A stretch of 6,233 nt of DNA from an uncultured Oscillibacter sp. (GCA_948435975.1 CAOJHG010000137.1:1-6233); one strand, 5' to 3'; positions 1-6,058 are shown, counted from the stretch's first letter. The notes: generated from the letters alone by a model not told the origin. Translations and numbers: made by a program.

Positions 1-937
1 CTTCCATATCGCTCATGTACTGCTCAATCATCTCATCCTGCTTCTGGTTGTTGAACAGGCCGGCCTCGTCGCCAGTCTCGCAGAGGATGGTCTGCTGCTC
101 TTCGGTGAGGCTCTGGAACCAGGACTCAGAAGTAATCCACTGGACAGGCATACGGATATAGTCGATCATGGTGATGTACTTGGCAACTTCATAGTAAGCC
201 TGGCCATAGAGGGTTGCCATGGGGTTCTCCATACCGTCGATGGTGCCCAGCTGCGTGGCGGTGTAAACGTCGCCCAAGGCCATGGCGGTGGGAGCGGCGC
301 CCATTTCCTCCCAGGTCTTCATCTGCATCACATTGTTGGGGGTGCGGATAATCATGCCGGAGAGATCCTCCAGAGTGCGGACGGGGGCGGTGGTCATAAG
401 CTCCCGGACACCGTAAGCCCAGTTCGCGGTAACAATGCGCAGGCCGTTGTCCACCAGCAAATCAATCTGAGAATCCCACCAATCGGTTTCCAGCAGCTTG
501 AAGAACTGATCCCAGTCATCGTAGATGTAAGGAGCGGAGGTGATGCTCAATTCAGGTGCGCCGTAATCCGCCCAGAAGGAGCCGTCGCCGATGTGGATAA
601 TGCCCTCGCCCATCTGCATCTGGTCCACCAGGTCAGTCTTGCTGCCAAGCTGGCTGGAGGGGAAAAGCTGCACTTCCATGGTGCCGTTGCTGCGCTCCTC
701 AATCAAGCGGGCCCATTCGTTGCAGGCCAGGTCCGTGGGCTCGCCGGGATTGTTCTCATAGGCGATCTGAACTACGACGGTATCTCCGCCGCCGGTGGTG
801 TTTGCGTCTCCGCCCGAGCTGCCGGACCCGCTGCCGTCCGAACCGCCGTTAGCGCCGCCGGAGCCGCCGCAGGCTGTGAGGCCGGCGATCATCGCGCAGG
901 CCATCAGCATTGCAAAAGTCTTCCGCATCTTGTTCAT
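1..937 (-). CDS. dctP: TRAP transporter substrate-binding lipoprotein, DctP family (C-terminus cut by window edge)
   Basis: Extracytoplasmic binding protein of a TRAP (tripartite ATP-independent periplasmic) transporter, which captures a small, usually carboxylated solute and hands it to the DctQM membrane subunits. The frame begins MNKMRKTF and has a lipoprotein signal peptide with lipobox LTAC, so Cys23 would be lipidated. A Gly/Ser/Asn linker follows (about residues 24-52). Family marks are SQLGS (95-99), the IRTP segment (197-200) with Arg198 at the place of the conserved carboxylate-binding arginine, and QLGTIDGMENP (229-239). 312 residues are visible; the family is usually about 330-370, so roughly 30-50 are missing off the left edge. 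The start ATG at 937 has AGGAG 10 nt upstream; the ATG at 944 is out of frame. It lies 52 bp after gntR on the same strand, so it is probably cotranscribed, with dctQ/dctM expected beyond the edge. The substrate is unknown. Confidence 0.9.
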   Translation of the reverse strand, partial: MNKMRKTFAMLMACAMIAGLTACGGSGGANGGSDGSGSGSSGGDANTTGGGDTVVVQIAYENNPGEPTDLACNEWARLIEERSNGTMEVQLFPSSQLGSKTDLVDQMQMGEGIIHIGDGSFWADYGAPELSITSAPYIYDDWDQFFKLLETDWWDSQIDLLVDNGLRIVTANWAYGVRELMTTAPVRTLEDLSGMIIRTPNNVMQMKTWEEMGAAPTAMALGDVYTATQLGTIDGMENPMATLYGQAYYEVAKYITMIDYIRMPVQWITSESWFQSLTEEQQTILCETGDEAGLFNNQKQDEMIEQYMSDME

Positions 938-989
938 CCTTCATAATCTCCTTTTTTGTTCTATAAATTCCCGGCGATATACCGGTAAT

Positions 990-1646
990 TCACGCAAGCA
1001 GGGTCGATTTCAGAAATCCAAGGCTTTCATAGGTGAGATCTCTGGAATTGATGACATGCTCCCTGGCCAGCTTTTCTGTCAGCTCCTTATCGTTGGAAAG
1101 CATGGCGTCCAAAATAGCCACATGTTCCCGCAGGGAGAACCGGACCTGCGCAGGATTCCGCTCTGTTTTCAGCCTAACACGGCGGTCATTCTCATAAATC
1201 CGCCGCAGGGAGCTGCGCAGAAAGCTGTTGGAACAGTATGACGCAATCACTGTATGAAGCTCCGTATCCAACGCCATGACAGCGCGGATATCCGTTTTTT
1301 CCAGGAGCGGATGTTCTTCCAACAGGCGGCGCCGCAGATCCTTCATCCACTCATGGGGCGCGGCGTCCACTGCGCTCCGTGTGATGAAGGGTTCAATCAG
1401 GAGCCGGGTCTCGTACAAATCCCGTACAATCTCCATGGTCATGTCTGTGACAAAAGTCCCCTTCCTGGGGTACGTTTTGACAAAGCCATCGTCCTCCAGA
1501 TGCTTGATGGCCTCATGTATGGGAGTGCGGCTGATCCCCAGCTTCTCCTGGAGCTGCTTTTCAGAGATATCAGAATTAGGAGGAAGCTGTCCAGTAAGGA
1601 TCATTTCTTTGATGCTCTCATAAGCAGTCTGGCTTTTCGCAATCAT
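990..1646 (-). CDS. GntR-family transcriptional regulator, FadR/FCD subfamily
   Basis: DNA-binding one-component regulator of 218 residues, a usual length for the FCD group. The N-terminal winged helix-turn-helix spans about residues 7-68, with the recognition segment ISRTPIHEAIKHLEDDGFV (38-56) close to the classic SRTPVREAL pattern and a wing KGTFV (62-66). The C-terminal all-helical FCD ligand domain (about 75-205) shows the expected metal/ligand residues: Asp127 and His131 (DTELH), His175 (REHV) and His197 (REHV). Such proteins usually sense an organic acid, often as metal-bound ligand, and repress a nearby catabolic or uptake operon. The start ATG at 1646 has a modest AGGA 8 nt upstream. 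dctP1 follows after 52 bp with no obvious terminator, which suggests a shared transcript. The palindrome at 1707-1722, just downstream of its likely promoter, is the obvious autoregulatory operator. The family call is firm; the effector is not known. Confidence 0.93.
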   Translation of the reverse strand: MIAKSQTAYESIKEMILTGQLPPNSDISEKQLQEKLGISRTPIHEAIKHLEDDGFVKTYPRKGTFVTDMTMEIVRDLYETRLLIEPFITRSAVDAAPHEWMKDLRRRLLEEHPLLEKTDIRAVMALDTELHTVIASYCSNSFLRSSLRRIYENDRRVRLKTERNPAQVRFSLREHVAILDAMLSNDKELTEKLAREHVINSRDLTYESLGFLKSTLLA

Positions 1647-1675
1647 TTCCTATGTCCTATTCTCAGTATGTTCAG

Positions 1676-1687
1676 TTGATATTTCAG
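1676..1687. promoter_or_regulatory. Degenerate second copy of the operator core
   Basis: TTGATATTTCAG matches the core CTGATATATCAG of the perfect palindrome at 10 of 12 positions. The two centres are 33 bp apart, close to three helical turns, so two dimers could bind on the same face of the DNA within the gntR leader. It is weaker evidence than the main site because the region is AT-rich. Confidence 0.35.
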
Positions 1688-1706
1688 TAAAACGCTTCTT
1701 GCATTT

Positions 1707-1722
1707 ATCTGATATATCAGAT
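1707..1722. promoter_or_regulatory. Perfect 16-bp palindrome, probable GntR operator
   Basis: ATCTGATATATCAGAT is a perfect inverted repeat with no spacer. It sits 4-20 bp downstream of the expected gntR transcription start (near 1726 on the minus strand) and 61 bp upstream of the gntR start codon. GntR-type dimers bind short palindromes with an AT-rich centre, and a site placed at the start of the transcript is the usual layout for repression. Assignment to this GntR is inference; a LysR protein is the alternative binder. Confidence 0.6.
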
Positions 1723-1732
1723 GTATTTCTCC

Positions 1733-1738
1733 ATTATA
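1733..1738 (-). promoter_or_regulatory. Probable -10 element of the gntR-dctP1 promoter
   Basis: The minus strand reads TATAAT, a perfect sigma-70/SigA -10 hexamer, about 87 bp upstream of the gntR start codon. No good -35 lies at 16-18 bp spacing: the nearest TTG-type hexamer (TTGTAT on the minus strand, 1759-1764) has a spacer of 20 bp. The place of the -35 is taken by a LysR-like TTTC-N6-GAA box, which would fit an activator-dependent promoter. The palindrome at 1707-1722 lies just downstream of the predicted start point. Confidence 0.5.
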
Positions 1739-1740
1739 AT

Positions 1741-1760
1741 TGCATATTTCCGAAGAGAAT
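1741..1760. promoter_or_regulatory. Candidate LysR-type binding box near gntR promoter
   Basis: TGCATATTTCCGAAGAGAAT contains TTTC-N6-GAA with a T-N11-A arrangement, the loose LysR-family signature. The same pattern, preceded by TGCATAA, occurs upstream of the hydrolase gene (TTTC-N6-GAA at 3971-3983). It covers the position where the gntR promoter lacks a good -35. The motif is short and the call is tentative. Confidence 0.3.
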
Positions 1761-1897
1761 ACAATACACATTTTCGCTAAAGATTTAACAAATTCTCCGT
1801 CATTTTGTCAAGAACACATCCTTTGCCATGGCCTTATCTGAAATAATAAATTCCGGCCTGCACAATAAAGAAATTTATATGGCACTCCCGCCGCTGC

Positions 1898-1926
1898 TTG
1901 CATATTTGGGCGCTTTTCGGTACAAT
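1898..1926 (+). promoter_or_regulatory. Candidate promoter for the tandem LysR genes
   Basis: TTGCAT and TACAAT (5 of 6 match to TATAAT) are separated by exactly 17 bp and lie about 57 bp upstream of the first LysR start codon. The -35 is weak (3 of 6). The -35 falls inside one of the two TTGCATATTT repeats, so a regulator binding that repeat could compete with polymerase. This is a position-based prediction. Confidence 0.4.
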
Positions 1927-1982
1927 AAATTTTTAATCCTTCTCTTTAGAAGCAAAAATAGTTTCGGGAACAGGAGGCGGCC

Positions 1983-2960
1983 ATGAACCTCAGCCAGCTT
2001 CGCTTCTTCACCGCCATTGCGGAAACCGGCAGCCTGTCCGCCGCTGCAAGAAAAATGAACGTCTCTCAGCCGGCCCTGAGCAAATACCTGTCCGAGCTGG
2101 AGCAGGGCCTGGGTCTAAAGCTCTTTTACCGTTTTAAGGGAAAAATGCGCCTTACCGCCGCCGGGTGCGTTTATATTGCCTCCGCAAACCGGATTTTGGA
2201 AATCGAGCAGTCCACCATCAACACCATCCAGAATTTGAACACGGTCAACCAGCCTCTTTATATCGGCGGTACGCCTCATGAGGGAGAAGAAACCATCGCG
2301 CAGATTTATCCAATCCTCAAAAGAGTCTATCCTCAATACGACCTGCGGCTCATTGAGGGCTATACCCAGTTTCTCTACCAGCTAATTCACAATGGGGAGG
2401 CAGATTTCGCTCTGACCACATATCTGCAAACCAGCCTGGACGTGGAATTCCTTCCGCTGTTTGAGCAGGAACTTGTATTGTGTGTTCCCAGCTATTACCG
2501 TCCGCCGCCAGAGGATTTCAGCAGCGCATTGGTGGACTTGCAGGACTTTGCAAAAATCCCCTTCGTCGCTATGAACCTGGACACCTCCATTGGCACCGTG
2601 AGCCGTCAGCTCCTGGAATCCGAGGGGATCGACCCGCTGATTGTCTATTCCTCTGACAGCAGCTATATGGTACACGAAATGATCCTTGCAGGCGCAGGGG
2701 GCGGCCTCCTTCCTATCAAGATGATGCGGGAAACCAGCCGCGCCAATTATTTCCGCCTCAAGCGCACGGCCTTTGTTCAGTATGGTTTGATTACGAAAAA
2801 GAACCATGTCTTCTGCGATGCGGAACGCTACATTATCTACCTTCTTCTCAAGCGCGAGGAAGGTGTGAACTACATCCGCTTCTGCCAAAGCCCACAGGTC
2901 AACGCTATCTTGGAGGAGCATGATCATTTGGGCGGCGCTTTTTCAGGAGGACTGCTATGA
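1983..2960 (+). CDS. LysR-family transcriptional regulator (first of a tandem pair)
   Basis: Full-length LTTR of 325 residues (family about 290-330). The N-terminal winged HTH occupies about residues 1-61: the SLSAAARKMNVSQPALSKYL segment (17-36) is the classic LysR helix-turn-helix, followed by LG-KLF (43-48) and LTAAG (57-61). The rest is a periplasmic-binding-protein-like effector domain (about 90-295), with the typical late glycine-rich segment ILAGAGGGLLP (234-244). Such regulators usually act as tetramers on T-N11-A sites, most often activating a nearby operon when a metabolite is bound. The start ATG at 1983 has AGGAGG 5 nt upstream (1972-1977). The stop overlaps the next start as ATGA, so the two LysR genes are probably translationally coupled. 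The likely target is the downstream hydrolase-TRAP operon, its own promoter, or the divergent gntR operon. The effector is unknown; substrate acids of the TRAP systems are natural candidates. Confidence 0.92.
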   Translation: MNLSQLRFFTAIAETGSLSAAARKMNVSQPALSKYLSELEQGLGLKLFYRFKGKMRLTAAGCVYIASANRILEIEQSTINTIQNLNTVNQPLYIGGTPHEGEETIAQIYPILKRVYPQYDLRLIEGYTQFLYQLIHNGEADFALTTYLQTSLDVEFLPLFEQELVLCVPSYYRPPPEDFSSALVDLQDFAKIPFVAMNLDTSIGTVSRQLLESEGIDPLIVYSSDSSYMVHEMILAGAGGGLLPIKMMRETSRANYFRLKRTAFVQYGLITKKNHVFCDAERYIIYLLLKREEGVNYIRFCQSPQVNAILEEHDHLGGAFSGGLL

Positions 2961-3898
2961 ATACAAAAACAATGGAAAATCTCCTGGCAGTGGCAGACAA
3001 AAAAAGCGTTTCCAAGGCGGCTGAGCTGCTCTACATGTCCCAGCCCACCCTGTCCAGGAGCATCCGAAGCGCGGAAAAGGAACTGGGCTTCAAGCTGTTT
3101 TGTTATGAGCAACGGCAGATGAACCTCACAGATGCGGGAATCATCTATATCAACGGCGTCAAAGCTATCCTGGCAGAAAAGCAGGCCATGGAAAAAAAGC
3201 TGGCGGAGCTGAAGGACGAGTCCAGGCAGCAGGTCCGTCTGTTGGTGCCGCCGGACGAATACGCCTTTGTTGCGCGTTATATACTGCCAGATTTTCAAGA
3301 GGCTGTCCCTCACACCGAGCTGCTTTTGATGGAAAATTCCCAGGAGCTGGCAATGGAATATCTGATGGCTGGTCTGGCGGATTTAGTCCTGACCACTTCG
3401 GCGGCGGCGATTCAAAACGGGTTGGAACAGCAGATTTTATATGATGACGAAATCGTTTTAGCCCTTCCGCTCTCCTGGATGCCGCCAGGGACCTTCTCCC
3501 TTACAGACTTGGCAGACAAGTGCTTTCTGCTCACCTCCCTGGAGAATAGCTGGGCCCTGCTGGAGTCCGACATCCTCCGGCAGCACGGCTTTACACCCAA
3601 AATCGTCCGGGAGGTCAGCGGATGCCCTGCCGCCTTACGCATGACGGTTTCCGGCTGCGGCGTATCCTTTCTTCCCCGCAGGCTGGCGCAGATGCACGAG
3701 GGCCGCATCGCTTTCCAATCCCTGTCCCCGCCCTACCGCTACCAGCGCTGCGCCGCCTACCCCAAGTCCCCGCGGCTGACAAAGGCGGCCAAACGGCTGG
3801 TGGACATCCTGGCGTCCCACTACCCGAAGTATGACCACTACCTGTCAATGCTGCGCAAGGAAGAATCCTCTTGGCGGGGCCCTTCAGCTCCCTTTTGA
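2957..3898 (+). CDS. LysR-family transcriptional regulator (second of a tandem pair)
   Basis: A second full-length LTTR, 313 residues. The winged HTH covers about 1-61: SVSKAAELLYMSQPTLSRSI (17-36), LGFKLF (43-48) and LTDAG (57-61) align position by position with the first LysR. The effector domain runs about 90-295 and has the typical MTVSGCGVSFLP segment (229-240). Overall it differs clearly from its neighbour outside the HTH, so this is not a recent duplication. The start ATG at 2957 lies inside the end of the first gene, with AGGAGG 6 nt upstream (2945-2950), and the 4-bp overlap points to coupled translation. A strong stem-loop begins 15 bp after its stop codon, ending the two-gene unit. 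The C-terminal tail beyond about residue 295 is basic and variable. Whether the two proteins act on separate promoters or form mixed oligomers cannot be told from sequence. Confidence 0.92.
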   Translation: MNTKTMENLLAVADKKSVSKAAELLYMSQPTLSRSIRSAEKELGFKLFCYEQRQMNLTDAGIIYINGVKAILAEKQAMEKKLAELKDESRQQVRLLVPPDEYAFVARYILPDFQEAVPHTELLLMENSQELAMEYLMAGLADLVLTTSAAAIQNGLEQQILYDDEIVLALPLSWMPPGTFSLTDLADKCFLLTSLENSWALLESDILRQHGFTPKIVREVSGCPAALRMTVSGCGVSFLPRRLAQMHEGRIAFQSLSPPYRYQRCAAYPKSPRLTKAAKRLVDILASHYPKYDHYLSMLRKEESSWRGPSAPF

Positions 3899-3912
3899 AC
3901 GCTTCCCCGGTC

Positions 3913-3955
3913 AATGCCTGGATGGCTGAAAAGCTGTCCAGGCATTTCTATCTAT
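3913..3955 (+). terminator. Probable intrinsic terminator after the LysR pair
   Basis: AATGCCTGGATGGCT (3913-3927) and AGCTGTCCAGGCATT (3932-3946) form a fully paired 15-bp stem, with two G-T wobbles, closed by a GAAA tetraloop. It starts 15 bp after the second LysR stop. The following TTTCTATCT is only moderately T-rich, so termination may be partial and some read-through into the hydrolase operon is possible. The opposite strand has no T-tract. Confidence 0.7.
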
Positions 3956-3968
3956 AACCAATCTGCAT

Positions 3969-3986
3969 AATTTCTATAAGGAAATT
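3969..3986. promoter_or_regulatory. Inverted repeat, candidate LysR-binding box of the hydrolase-TRAP operon
   Basis: AATTTC-TATAAG-GAAATT has perfect 6-bp arms around a 6-bp centre and contains T-N11-A, the LysR-family signature. It ends 5 bp before the predicted -35 (3991-3996), so its centre lies near -48 relative to the expected transcription start, which fits activation by a LysR protein contacting polymerase. The adjacent LysR genes make them the obvious binders. This is inference from position and symmetry. Confidence 0.5.
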
Positions 3987-3990
3987 CGGA

Positions 3991-4019
3991 TTGCTGGCAG
4001 TTTCATTTCTCATTATACT
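3991..4019 (+). promoter_or_regulatory. Probable promoter of the hydrolase-dctP2-dctQ operon
   Basis: TTGCTG and TATACT (5 of 6 match to TATAAT) are separated by 17 bp, just downstream of the LysR-like dyad. Transcription would start near 4026 and give a short leader of about 37 nt before the GTG start at 4063. The weak -35 fits dependence on an activator. Confidence 0.5.
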
Positions 4020-4062
4020 ATCATTAGTTACATCGGAAAGGGAAAGTGAGGTGCATTTTTTT

Positions 4063-4960
4063 GTGAAAAAAGCAACCCAGGAACAGCTCATTCAAATCTG
4101 TGAGCAAAAGCGGAAGCTCTTCCGGATCAAGAACGAATCTATTACCCTGGAGGCCCCCGCGCCAGAGGGAACAGTCTTGTGCGAGGAGCGGTTTGAGTCC
4201 CTGACCGGCGCGGCGGATACCCGGCTCCAGCTCTATACGCCCAGGGACAAGGCTGGAGAGGTCCTCCCCCTCTATACCGTAATGCACGGCGGCGGCTTTA
4301 TCTGCGGCAGCAGCAATTTCGATGATAAGTACGTCCGTTTGACCGCGCTGAACGTGGGGTGCAGGGTAATGTCCGTGGACTACCGCTTAGCGCCGGAGTT
4401 CCGCTTCCCCTACCAGCTAGAGGAGTGCTACGCGGCAATCAAGTGGGCCGTTTCCAACGCGGAGGCTCTGCGCATTGACCCAAGCCGCATCATGGTGGGC
4501 GGACACAGCGCCGGGGCCGGCCTATCGGTGGGCGTATGCCTCCTGGCCAGGCAGCGGAAGGAATTCACCCTCTGCGGCCAGGTGCTGGACTATCCGCCGG
4601 TAGACCTCCAAGGGCCCAATCTCATGGAGACGATTCCAAAAGGACAGTGAAGCCTTTTTCAACACCTGTTACTTAAAAAATGAGCGGGACCGTTTCGACC
4701 CCCTGGCTTCCCCGGTCATAGTGAAGGACTGCGCTGGACTGCCCCCCGCCATCCTCATACTCGCCGAACATGACAGCCTGTCCCCGGCGGCGATGGAGTA
4801 TGCGGAACACCTGCGCTCCAGCGGCGTACGGGCGGATGTCCATGTAATGAAGGACTGCTGCCACGGCTTTATGACACTGCCGATGCACGGCACAAAAGAA
4901 GGATTCTGTGAGGGCTGGGCCAAGCGCTGGGCCTTCATGAAAGAGTTATACTTTTTTTAA
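4063..4960 (+). pseudogene. Alpha/beta hydrolase (HSL family esterase/lipase), split by a +1 frameshift
   Basis: Cytoplasmic carboxylesterase-like enzyme of the hormone-sensitive-lipase (family IV, Aes-like) group. The first frame runs to a TGA at 4648-4650; the rest is open in the next frame to 4960. Removing one A from the AAAA run at 4638-4641 gives a continuous 298-residue protein reading through IPKDSEAFFN, a normal family length. All catalytic marks are present across both parts: oxyanion HGGG (75-78), YRLAPE (107-112), nucleophile GHSAG with Ser149, Asp237 in AEHDSL, and His267 in CCHGF. I chose GTG 4063 because GAGGTG (4048-4053) lies 9 nt upstream. GTG 4051 is possible. TTG 3991, with AAGGA upstream, would add a hydrophobic stretch but overlaps the predicted promoter. 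dctP2 starts 22 bp later, suggesting one operon in which the enzyme acts on an imported ester or lactone. The break may be a sequencing error or a real, recent inactivation. Confidence 0.85.
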
Positions 4961-4982
4961 GGATGAAAAGGAGATCATAAAG

Positions 4983-6024
4983 ATGAAACACTATATCTGG
5001 AAAAAGCTGGCGGCGCTGGCCGTCTCCGCAGCTCTCATCACCGGTCTGACTGCCTGCGGCGGGTCCTCCTCTAACGGTTCCAGCGGGTCTTCTGGCAGCT
5101 CTGAGAACGGGTCCGGCGGCGAGGCCATGACCATCACCGTTGCCAACAGCCTTTTTGCCGACAGCCCCGAAAATGTGAACCTGGAAATTTTCAAGCAGAC
5201 CTTGAGCGAAGCCACTGACGGCCGTATTACAGTTCAGATCTACCCCAACAGCGAGCTGGGCGGCGACGCGACCAACATCGAGAGCGTACAGAACGGCAAT
5301 GTCACCATGACCTTCGGCGCCACCGCCACCATGGCAAACTATGTGCCTGAGCTGGAGATGTTCGACCTCCCCTTCCTCTTTGAAGATGTGAACGACGCCG
5401 CCAAGATTCTGGCCGATGAGGACTTCTCCGCCGCTCTCGACGGCTATTACCGGGATAAGGGCTTCCACCTGGCCGGCGCTTCCATTCCCGGCTTCCGCTG
5501 GATGACCAGTTCCAAGCCGATTCAGTCCTATGACGATATGAAGGGCCTGAAAATCCGCACCATGGAGAGCCAGAATCACACCACCCTTTGGAACTCTGTG
5601 GGCTGCAACGCTACTCCCATGTCCGGTGCAGAGCTCTTTACCGCTCTCCAGCAGGGTACCGTGGAGGGTCAGGAGAATCCCATCAGCGTCATCCAGAACG
5701 GCAACATCTACGAGGTCAACAGCTACCTGATCGACACCCGCCATGTAATGACGCCCACCGCCTGGATTGTAAACGCTGGCTGGTATGACGGCCTGTCTGA
5801 CGAAGACCGCGCCCTGTTTGACAGCCCAAACCACTACGGACAACGCCGAGCAGGAGGCCCAGCAGATCCAGACCCTGCAAGACGAAGGCATGACCCTTGT
5901 GGTTCCTGACGGCGCCTGGCGCGCCTCCATGAAATCCGCAGTTGGCGCCAGCGTAGAAGACCTGGTCCGCGCTGACATCGGCGACGAGCTGGTGGACGCC
6001 CTGATGTCGGCAGTCGGTGAATAA
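4983..6024 (+). pseudogene. dctP: TRAP transporter substrate-binding lipoprotein, DctP family, split by a +1 frameshift
   Basis: Second TRAP binding protein, oriented opposite to the first. It starts MKHYIWKK with lipobox LTAC (Cys25 lipidated) and a Ser/Gly linker (26-47). Family marks are ELGGD (91-95), FDLPFLF (127-133), IRTM (191-194) with Arg192 as the carboxylate-binding arginine, and ALQQGTVEGQENP (221-233). The frame is normal through FDS (279-281), then shifts: read straight on it gives about 27 unrelated Arg/Pro-rich residues and stops at 5909, while the true C-terminus is open one frame over to 6024. Removing one C from CCC (5825-5827) restores FDSQTTTDNAEQEAQQ and a 346-residue protein of normal length. 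AGGAG (4969-4973) lies 9 nt before the ATG, and the hydrolase stops 22 bp upstream. With dctQ following, it belongs to a complete-looking TRAP operon. Losing the last 65 residues would remove C-terminal helices needed for a functional fold. The cause is either sequencing error or a recent mutation. Confidence 0.88.
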
Positions 6025-6058
6025 ACCGTCAGACAGCAGAGATATCATTCACACTGAC

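Larger units (their letters stand above)
1647..1982. other. AT-rich divergent intergenic control region
   Basis: This 336-bp stretch separates the divergent gntR and LysR genes and holds no convincing gene. From left to right it contains a degenerate operator copy (1676-1687), a perfect 16-bp palindrome (1707-1722), a consensus -10 for gntR (1733-1738 on the minus strand), a LysR-like TTTC-N6-GAA box (1741-1760), a partial copy of the palindrome's left side (TTATCTGA at 1835-1842 region), and a candidate promoter for the first LysR gene (1898-1926). The 10-mer TTGCATATTT occurs twice (1740-1749 and 1898-1907). Between about 1765 and 1830 I see nothing distinctive. Confidence 0.8.

Noticed and set aside
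938..989. Possible terminator between gntR and dctP1
   Set aside because: Only a 4-bp CCGG pairing is visible and the T-run belongs to the purine-rich ribosome-binding leader on the coding strand. Cotranscription is more likely.
593..1241. Plus-strand open frames opposite dctP1 and the end of gntR
   Set aside because: They lie antisense to genes with clear lipobox, DctP and GntR/FCD motifs, and lack recognisable domains.
1254..1679. Plus-strand open frames opposite gntR
   Set aside because: No domain is visible, and the minus strand encodes an intact winged-helix plus FCD protein across the same bases.
1877..1905. ATATG/CATAT inverted repeat in the LysR promoter region
   Set aside because: The arms are only 5 bp, with a 19-bp spacer that does not pair further. 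This is expected by chance in AT-rich DNA.
2382..3313. Minus-strand open frames opposite the two LysR genes
   Set aside because: They are shadows of two full-length LysR proteins with good ribosome binding sites; no independent motifs were found.
4951..4960. Seven-T run at the end of the hydrolase as a terminator
   Set aside because: No stem precedes it, and the Ts are the Phe-Phe-stop codons of the gene.
4935..5978. Long open frame of 347 codons on the minus strand opposite dctP2
   Set aside because: Its product is a Gly/Val/His-rich translation without family motifs, and it covers a gene with a full set of DctP signatures. It is a composition effect of the GC-rich codon bias.
5785..6024. 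Separate small gene starting at ATG 5785
   Set aside because: Its first residues are an out-of-frame reading of dctP2, and from about 5828 it is the natural C-terminus of DctP2 after a one-base shift. It has no ribosome binding site of its own.
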